Positions 54,945 to 61,443 of a stretch of DNA of 64,000 nt are shown here, in pieces. The number at the start of each line of letters is the position of its first letter. Positions within the stretch are counted from its first letter, which is position 1. The notes beneath the pieces were generated by a model, which searched no databases, was not told where the DNA came from, and worked only from the letters and a program-made list of their open reading frames with translations. Source of the stretch: Microcoleus vaginatus PCC 9802 (lineage in GTDB: Bacteria; Cyanobacteriota; Cyanobacteriia; Cyanobacteriales; Microcoleaceae); NCBI GenBank assembly GCA_022701275.1, contig CP031740.1, forward strand, positions 5,407,001 to 5,471,000. Reading direction: 5' to 3'. Position numbers and translations under genes: made by a program.

Positions 54945-55694
54945 ATGGATGCAGAGGAACTTCTCAGACGCTATGCAGCCGGAGAACGGGTTTTTCACAA
55001 AGTAGACCTGACCGGGGTCAATATGTCAAGGACAAACTTGCGCGATATTGACCTGAGTCACGCTAATTTAAAAGGTGCAAATTCGATCGGCCTCACCCTC
55101 TACAGAGCTAATCTGTATCAAGCAGATATCAGCCAAGCCAACCTCTCCCAAGCCAACCTCATGTCCGCTAATTTTGGCGAATGCGACGCAGTGGGAGCGA
55201 ACTTGAGCGGAGCCATTTTGCGGAGTGTCGTGTTCAGCGGGGCCGATTTAACGGGGGCGAGTCTCAGGGGTGCAGACATGAGAGATGCAAACCTTCAGGG
55301 GGCAATTTTGATTCAAGTTTATGCAGTTAACGCTAACTTGCAAGGTGCAAACTTGACAGAAGTAAAACTTTGCGGAATCAACCTCAGTAAAGCAAATTTA
55401 ACCGACGCGAACTTAACACAAGCTGACCTTAGCCGTGCTAACTTAACTCAAGCAAATCTGAGCTGGGCAAATTTGACGGAAGCAAATCTGGAAAAAGCGG
55501 ATTTGAAGGGAGCCGATTTGAGCGGAGCTAACTTGAGCTGTGCAAATCTCCATCAAGCAGATTTGAGCGGAGTTTCCCTTAAGGGAGCAAATCTCCGGGG
55601 AGCAAACTTACATCAAGCTTCTTTGCGCGGGACAAATTTGAATGAAGCGAATCTGAGAGAGGCGATGATGCCTGACGGCAACATCTGTGAGTAA
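54945..55694 (+). CDS. Pentapeptide-repeat protein
   Basis: The 249-residue protein opens MDAEELLRRYAAGERVFHKV and then runs about 40 A(N/D)LxX-type units (LSHANLKGANSIGLTLYRAN). It should fold as a right-handed beta-helix. The N-terminal motif matches the gene at 35492-36136. It is divergent from the phosphoribosyltransferase gene. Function is unknown. Confidence 0.92.
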   Translation: MDAEELLRRYAAGERVFHKVDLTGVNMSRTNLRDIDLSHANLKGANSIGLTLYRANLYQADISQANLSQANLMSANFGECDAVGANLSGAILRSVVFSGADLTGASLRGADMRDANLQGAILIQVYAVNANLQGANLTEVKLCGINLSKANLTDANLTQADLSRANLTQANLSWANLTEANLEKADLKGADLSGANLSCANLHQADLSGVSLKGANLRGANLHQASLRGTNLNEANLREAMMPDGNICE

Positions 55695-55845
55695 ATAAGC
55701 TGGCCAAATAGAAGTTAAAACCGCAGGGTGCTGGTGGCGCACCCTACATTTAGGCTAATGCCTGATTTTTTTAAGGGGATTTAATTCTGCGTTAATCTCA
55801 TGCGCCCAAAAATCGAGAGAAGCCCCGGACTCCTGTTGTGGAGAG

Positions 55846-55982
55846 GCAAAAATTTTAGAGTCTTGTTCAACCTCCCAGATTCATCTGTGGAGTAAATCTA
55901 AAATCTCAAATTGTTAGAGTGAGCGGGACTCCACGGTTCGACTGAGCGCTTGCGGAAGTCTAAAATCCAAAATTGACTGACA
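55846..55982. repeat. Dispersed repeat copy A
   Basis: This copy reads AAATTTTAGAGTCTTGTTCA, then CCCAGATTCATCTGTGGAGT, then AAATCTAAAATCTCAAATTG and ends near ATTGACTGACAG. Relatives lie at 56616-56760, 57968-58150 and 59413-59512. It occupies the gap between the pentapeptide gene and the small gene at 56022. Confidence 0.75.
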
Positions 55983-56021
55983 GTTCATTTAAAGAGAGTG
56001 GCCAAAAAAATTGGCGATAAT

Positions 56022-56222
56022 TTAATCTACAACCTTCAGCCAGCCCCGGCGAACGGCGTGGAGCAAGCGGTTGATGGCTATTTGATCTTCTTCGGTAAGA
56101 CAGTCATTTAAGAGCGCTGTCTGGAGTTGTTGTCGGTGAGTGGGAGTCAGCAGACCGGAGTGATATACCTGAAAGACTAGCTCTGCAATAGTAAATTGAG
56201 GTAAAAGCGTTTGGGTTGTCAT
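56022..56222 (-). CDS. Small conserved protein of the RLLxAVRRGW family (copy 2 of 3)
   Basis: The start is ATG 56222 by alignment with copy 1 (MTTQTLLPQFTIAELVFQ), giving 66 residues; upstream in-frame ATGs exist. The end reads NRLLHAVRRGWLKVVD. It has a central LTPTHRQQLQTALLNDCLTE helix. No known domain is recognised. The family seems expanded in this genome. Confidence 0.75.
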   Translation of the reverse strand: MTTQTLLPQFTIAELVFQVYHSGLLTPTHRQQLQTALLNDCLTEEDQIAINRLLHAVRRGWLKVVD

Positions 56223-56246
56223 CATGTGTTTTTTTTTTGAACTCAC

Positions 56247-56932
56247 TTTTGACAGTATTGACTGATTTTTCCAAAATTTATGTGATTCAACTACGGAAGT
56301 AAATGTGATCGATTGGCTCTTGATGAGTGATTTGTGTCAGCCGAACTAGGCGATCGGATATTTCCTCGATAGCCCTGCTACTTGAAACACAAACCCCGTC
56401 CCGATTCCTCGCTTCTGGCAACCCCCACATCTCTACTTTTGGTTAAGAAACGGTGACAAATAAATTAATATTTATCTATCAAGAGATTACTAAGGACTGC
56501 TAGCCAAATCGCTCGGCTTAATTCAACGTAAAACTTTTAGCGTGTTTATAAGCCCGCTTTTACCTACATTTACCTAGTTTCTTGGTGTGGTCTTTTTTCC
56601 GTGTATATACTTAATGACCCGCCCAAAGACAGATACAAGTTTTCGATAGGAGCCCCCAGCAGCCCCAAATTTTAGGCCCTAGTTCAAGCTCCCAGATTCA
56701 TATGTGAAGTCCATCTAAAATCTAAAATCTAAAATCTAAAATCTAAAATCGACTGACTGCTTCAAATCAAAAATCCCGGCTTCTTCAAGAAACCGGGTCG
56801 AGCTTTTCGATCGCAGTACAATTTTTTTTGGAGAGGGTTAATGGAGCGACCTACTCATGAAAATCTTATTGTTGGCAAAGCTTGACAGGAGAGAAAGTAG
56901 AAATACTGATCTCAACTTCTTGTGTGAGGGGA
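56247..56932. other. Gene-poor interval with repeat copy B
   Basis: No ORF is supported in these 686 bases. It contains repeat copy B (56616-56760) and a CCCGG-CTTCTTCAAGAAA-CCGGG palindromic fragment (56775-56797). Confidence 0.5.
56616..56760. repeat. Dispersed repeat copy B
   Basis: Like copy A, it has CAGCCCCAAATTTTAGGCCC, then TTCAAGCTCCCAGATTCATA, then five tandem ATCTAAA units, ending with GACTGACTGC. The left flank (GACCCGCCCAAAGACAGATA) is shared with copy C. Confidence 0.75.
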
Positions 56933-57130
56933 CTAATCGGAAATCCTGACCCATCCGCGGCGGATGGCGTGCAGCAGGCGGTTGACTGCATCTCGGGCGT
57001 CTTCGCTGAGAGCGCTTTGGCAGAGTTCGCGCAGTCCGTGGCTTTCAGTGCGAGTCAGATTGCCTGAATGAGTGACTTGATAGAACAGTTCAGCGATCGC
57101 GCGATCAGATTTTAAAGTCAGAGCTTGCAT
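56933..57130 (-). CDS. Small conserved protein of the RLLxAVRRGW family (copy 3 of 3)
   Basis: The 65-residue protein starts MQALTLKSDRAIAELFYQ and ends NRLLHAIRRGWVRISD. It pairs with copies at 27357 and 56022. No membrane helix or metal site is seen. The middle (LTRTESHGLRELCQSALSED) is helical and variable. Function is unknown. Confidence 0.75.
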   Translation of the reverse strand: MQALTLKSDRAIAELFYQVTHSGNLTRTESHGLRELCQSALSEDARDAVNRLLHAIRRGWVRISD

Positions 57131-57554
57131 GAAATCTCGTTGAACTCGACTATTATAATATCGAACATTTGAGAAAAGAGTAGGGTGATTGCAGTCGGGT
57201 AAGCTGTGTGATCGTTCTTGGCTCGATTTGTGACCGAAATCTCCGAGTATACGTGAGTTAAATCACAGTAAACCAAAGACCTCGATCGCATAAGCTATGA
57301 TTGGGGTGGTAGCCTCAAGGTTTGACAAAACCTCGAAAAGCACTGAAAGCAAGGCTTTGAGTTCCCAAGACCGCCGCGCAGCGGGAGTAAGTCCGCTCTA
57401 CATCGCAGGTCTGGACTCGGAGAGCTGTGAAACTTTGGGTTTTAGACACTTGCAGCTTGCAGCTCAGGGCATAAAGTTGCGATCTGCGAGCCACGGCCTG
57501 AGATACAATAATTATAAATACTTCTATCTCATCTATAGGCAGGCAGGTAAAAAA
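57131..57554. other. Unexplained GC-richer interval
   Basis: An open frame from 57297 continues into the next gene, but its first 86 codons show no ribosome site or protein-like pattern. The GC-richer part (57300-57500) has self-complementary bits such as GAGGTTT-type arms. It could be an untranslated leader or a small RNA; I recognise no known RNA family. Confidence 0.35.
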
Positions 57555-57773
57555 ATGATAATGATTAGCTACTTTTCGATTGCCTTAATCGTTTTTCTTG
57601 TTTGGTTCAAAAGTTTTTGGAATGATACAGCGACATCTAAAAAAGACGTGATATCTTGGATAGCCTTAATAATGGGGCCTCTGTTTTGGCCTGTTGTTGT
57701 GCCCCTATCCCTTTTGCAAATTACCAGCAAAAAGTCTGTTGTAAAAACAGCTCAGTGCGATCAAGAATTATAA
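57555..57773 (+). CDS. Small membrane protein
   Basis: The 72-residue protein (MIMISYFSIALIVFLVWFKS start) has an N-terminal helix (about 5-21), a polar DTATSKKD loop and a second hydrophobic stretch (WIALIMGPLFWPVVVPLSLL, about 37-56). The tail is basic. I recall similar short proteins in cyanobacteria, but no function. A longer in-frame start at 57297 is less likely. Confidence 0.65.
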   Translation: MIMISYFSIALIVFLVWFKSFWNDTATSKKDVISWIALIMGPLFWPVVVPLSLLQITSKKSVVKTAQCDQEL

Positions 57774-58764
57774 TAAATTGTGGAAGTAACTGGCTTCAAC
57801 ATAGTTGGTTATCTCGTCCTAAATTATTCGGCAGGCATCGCTCCTGGCAGCGAGTAAATGAGCTTGTTTCCTTGTAAAAAAAATGCAGCTAGAAGGTAGA
57901 ATTCAATAAAAATTCTGAATCCTAAAACAGTATTTTTTTACCGATATCAAATTCTGCCTTCGGCTTTTTGACCCCGCCCACAAACGGATACAAGTTTCCG
58001 ACAGGAGCCGGCAGCAGCCCAAAATTTTAGGATCTTGTTCAAGCTCTCAGATTCATCTGTGGAATAAATCTCAAATCTCAAATCGTTCAACTGAGCGAGA
58101 TTGACTGAGCGCTAGCCGAACGTCTCACGCCGAAGTCTCCAATCTACTGATGCCTACTTTTCTTCTGTCACATCGTGATTTAAGGGTGGGGCTCAGTCAA
58201 AATTGTCAGATCCAAATTCTCGGACAGCCACAGCAACATTTTTTTATTCAAAAAATATCGACCACCTCAACCAAGCTCAAAATTAATATGTAATGTAACA
58301 GGGCTTGTTGCTTGCAAAAATATAACTTCAGACATATTTTCGCCTTCCGCTGACTAACTTAAGAATTTTTATTACTTCCGGCCACGGCGTACCATTAATC
58401 GAATGTGGGAAAATCCTGGCTAGGCGTTGAAAAACAGCTACGCTCTTGGGTCTGTAACCTTTTCCAGAGTCTTCTCTTCAAATCGTAGCAGCTCTAAACA
58501 GAAAATTGTAGAGTTCGTTTATCCCCCAATTGCCTAACTCTTACCGCAGTTAGATAGACTATTCAAGGCAGAGACTGCAATATGAAATAGGCAACAAAAA
58601 CTGTTTCAAATCTCAAGTACGACTTATTTTAGGCGATCGGGCATCAGGAGTGTATAACGCGAGCCCGCTAAATTTTTAGAGGTGCGAGATGTTTGGGAAC
58701 ATCTAAAAAAAAACTGCCGTCACGGTATCCAAATTCGTTATTTGCATAAAAAGTAGGAGTCAAA
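57774..58764. other. Gene-poor interval with repeat copy C
   Basis: These 991 bases have no gene I can support. Repeat copy C occupies 57968-58150. The remainder, including the AT-rich 58270-58700 part, has no clear structure except AT-rich flanks before the small ORF at 58765. Confidence 0.5.
57968..58150. repeat. Dispersed repeat copy C
   Basis: It starts GACCCCGCCCACAAACGGAT and has CAAAATTTTAGGATCTTGTT, CAGATTCATCTGTGGAATAA and ATCTCAAATC parts, followed by GATTGACTGAGCG. It is the longest of the four copies and shares its left flank with copy B. Confidence 0.75.
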
Positions 58765-58944
58765 ATGAACGAAGTATCTGAGAAACCAATTTATAGAGTT
58801 CTTAATCTATTGTCGCTGCTAGCGCTGACCTACTATGCAGCTACTTCCATCAATTATATTTTCGAGAGTGACGCTCAAATCTACAGGTACGATAGCCAGA
58901 GCACTTCCAACGGCTCAACAGCGCAACTAGCAGCACACCGCTAG
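58765..58944 (+). CDS. Small single-helix protein
   Basis: This 59-residue frame has an AGGAG site (58755-58759) five bases before the ATG. It starts MNEVSEKPIYRVLNLLSL and has one hydrophobic helix (LNLLSLLALTYYAATSINYI). The polar tail is Ser/Gln/Thr-rich. Good ribosome-site spacing supports translation. No family is recognised. Confidence 0.55.
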   Translation: MNEVSEKPIYRVLNLLSLLALTYYAATSINYIFESDAQIYRYDSQSTSNGSTAQLAAHR

Positions 58945-59128
58945 GAATAAATAGTAGCGATTTTCTCTGAATGAATGAGGAACCAAATTTCATGAAAATT
59001 GCTAATCGTTAATGATCAGCTCGAATTTAACAACAATTAGTAAACAACTCTTGGCTAAAAACTTAATATTTTAACTCACAGGTATTAGCCATCGAATGTA
59101 CCACAAAAATTAACTATTTAATTAGTTC

Positions 59129-59403
59129 TCAAAAGAGACCAGAGTGATGAAAGGATGGCCAAGCATTTTCATGAGTAAAAGCATTAACAGCTTTAGTAAT
59201 CGCTTCATCAAGAACATTTGAAGGTGGATAGGCTTCAGAACGGAAAATCGCTTTGATTTTGGCCCACTACAACTCTATCGGAAATAAATCCGGCGAGTAT
59301 GGAGGTAAGAATTTTACCTTGGCTCCGATAGATGCAATCAAAAAACTGCTGGCTTCACCATTATCAACAGGTAAATTATTCATAACTACAATTGCGCCAA
59401 CCC
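59129..59403 (-). pseudogene. IS630-family transposase C-terminal relic
   Basis: Reading the minus strand from about 59403 gives VGAIVVMNNLPVDNGEASSF, then the IS630 DDE signature KVKFLPPYSPDLFPIEL, then an in-frame TAG where a Cys/Trp codon is expected, then WAKIKAIFRSEAYPPSN. The stop is TGA at 59129-59131. The N-terminal two-thirds is missing. It marks an old insertion within the repeat-rich region and directly abuts repeat copy D. Confidence 0.8.
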
Positions 59404-59412
59404 ATAACTGGG

Positions 59413-59512
59413 GCAGGATTCGCCAGCAGCCCAAAATTTTATATCCTAGTTCCAGTTCCCAAATTTATCTCTGGACTAAATCTAAAATCTCAAATCTAAA
59501 AATCTAGTGACA
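59413..59512. repeat. Dispersed repeat copy D
   Basis: CAGCAGCCCAAAATTTTATA, CCAGTTCCCAAATTTATCTC and ATCTAAAATCTCAAATCTAA match the core of copies A-C. It is truncated on both sides and lies beside the IS630 relic. Confidence 0.7.
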
Positions 59513-60308
59513 GTATCGTCACAAATCTACCGGCCCACCGTTCATCCCAACTTCACCAAAAGACGAGCGCTGCCTTGTCTGATTGTCCGGATGGATGTGG
59601 ATCATGGTTGAAATGAGGGATTGTGGTTGAAAAACTGGGTTTTTTAGCCAAAATCCTGCGTTGAGCGTCAGGGATTTGGCTGGAAACATCAAGGTGAGGA
59701 GGCTAAAAAGCCCGTCCGGGACTGTGTTGGGAGGCACTTTTGATTGAATGCGACCTCCAGCGTGCACGGGCTTGCTTTGAAAGCCAGCTAAAAAATTTTG
59801 ATTTCTGGGGAACTATTAGCAAAAATCAAAAGTCAGGTCAACTATAGTGTACTCAAAAGAAATCGCAGCTCAGTTCCAGCCCCATTGCGGGCGATCGAAC
59901 TATCCGGCGATCGACAGTGCCAAGGGCCCGGTGCAAGTTCTCAATCTTGAGAGCATACTCAGATTAAAAATGGTCTCTGTGTATCTTCCGGCTATTGTTT
60001 TAATAATGACTAGCCACGCCGACGGTCATTATGGTAAACTCGCAAACGTTTAACGGGAATATTTTCGTGTTAGAGGAGGCAGTGGTGGAGTCGAGAGTCA
60101 AAAGCAGGAAACAACCGATATTTGCTGCTCAACGAATACAGGATTCTACTCGCGCTCCGAGGCTCGCTGCTGACAATTTAAATTACATGACAGCTTATAG
60201 CAGCCGGGTCAATTAGGGTCTCAACCGATGTCCGGTTTCATTTATTGAATCCCTTTGGAGGGAAAAGTGTATTGTAGAAAAATGATTGATCTTTTAGGAG
60301 GAGTGTAA
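59513..60308. other. Interval before the RTX gene
   Basis: Short frames at 59519-59767 (minus), 59847-60053 and 60031-60216 (plus) have no recognised motif or good ribosome site, so I do not call them genes. AGGAGGAG at 60296-60303 belongs to the following gene. Confidence 0.5.
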
Positions 60309-61166
60309 ATGACACAGGTAACTAATCCAACACAACCAGCAAGTTCACTACCTGGAGGTGGCGGTGGTTCAAACATTATCGGCATCCAGACCGCTAACAG
60401 GTTGAACGGCAGCTCCGGGGATGACATCATCCTGACTTTTGGGGCCCCAGATGTCATCGCCGGTGGCGCTGGCAACGACGTCATTTTGTCCGGTGGCCAA
60501 AATGACAGTGTCGGTGGCGGCGACGGCAACGATATCATCGCTTCTGGTTCGGGCAACGATGTGGTCGCTGGTGGCAGCGGCGACGATCGGATATTTGCCG
60601 GTAAAGGCGATGATCTCGTCGACGGTGGTGATGGCAATGACTTGGTTTCTGGCGACAGAGGCAACGACACCGTACTCGGCGGATCGGGCAGCGATACAGT
60701 CTACGGTGGCCAAGGCAACGATATTGTCGATGGCGGCGACGGCAACGACACTGTATACGGCGGTAAAGAAAACGATACTGTCAATGGTGGCGGTGGCAAT
60801 GACTTTATCTCTGGCGACAGAGGCGCTGATGTCCTGACCGGCGGTGCTGGCAGCGATACGTTCTTCTTCTTCTCCAGCGGTGGCGATTATGGGCTAGACA
60901 CGATCACTGACTTTGCCCCAGGTGAAGATAAGATCCGCTTGAAGCAGGGTGGTGTGTTCTCTGGTTTGGGCAGCAGCTTCGAGGCAAGCGAGTTTGTCGT
61001 CGTTTCTAATTTCAACGAAGGTACTCCAGGAACAGCCACGAGCAACAAGTTAGTCTACGACCCAACAAGCGGTAAGTTGTTCTTCAACGGCACCAGCGGC
61101 GTGCTAACTATTGCTCAGTTGCAGCCTGGCCTGACAATTACCTCGAACAACTTCGAGTTGTTCTAA
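60309..61166 (+). CDS. RTX/haemolysin-type calcium-binding protein
   Basis: The 285-residue protein starts five bases after AGGAGGAG. Residues about 40-175 are at least twelve GGxGxDxhx-type nonapeptide repeats (GGAGNDVILSGGQNDSV, GGDGNDTVYGG) that form a calcium-bound beta-roll. The C-terminal ~90 residues (FFFFSSGGDYGLDTITDFAPG) match the domain that usually carries a type I secretion signal, and there is no N-terminal signal peptide. It may leave by a system like the ABC/parvulin pair at the window start. Function could be S-layer-like or adhesive. Confidence 0.92.
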   Translation: MTQVTNPTQPASSLPGGGGGSNIIGIQTANRLNGSSGDDIILTFGAPDVIAGGAGNDVILSGGQNDSVGGGDGNDIIASGSGNDVVAGGSGDDRIFAGKGDDLVDGGDGNDLVSGDRGNDTVLGGSGSDTVYGGQGNDIVDGGDGNDTVYGGKENDTVNGGGGNDFISGDRGADVLTGGAGSDTFFFFSSGGDYGLDTITDFAPGEDKIRLKQGGVFSGLGSSFEASEFVVVSNFNEGTPGTATSNKLVYDPTSGKLFFNGTSGVLTIAQLQPGLTITSNNFELF

Positions 61167-61238
61167 AACAACTGGCTGTTGTGGGGCAGCACCGGATAAG
61201 ATTCGGGGCTGTTCTCACAAAACCGGTAGTTTTAAAGG

Positions 61239-61279
61239 ATTTCAACCTCACTCTGCCACAAGCGGGGTGAGGTTGAAAT
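61239..61279 (+). terminator. Hairpin after the RTX gene
   Basis: ATTTCAACCTCAC (61239-61251) pairs perfectly over 13 bp with GTGAGGTTGAAAT (61267-61279). It is 72 bases after the stop, without a strong U-tail. Confidence 0.6.
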
Positions 61280-61443
61280 ATTCAATGCAGGAACTGAAGC
61301 AGGGGCAGTTAAAAAAAATCGATCGACAGTTATTGATAAAATTAATTGATCGCCCGATCAGGCAAAATATAAATACAAAGTTTTTAAATTAGAATTTCTA
61401 GGTTTTACTGAAGCGGTAAAGAAACCGCAACTGCTGGCTAGCA

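Noticed and set aside
59519-60216. Three short frames before the RTX gene
   Set aside because: No ribosome site or recognisable protein pattern; codons follow the repeat-like DNA.
60430-60850. Tandem DNA repeat in the RTX gene as a repeat element
   Set aside because: The periodicity is explained by the nonapeptide coding repeats of the protein.
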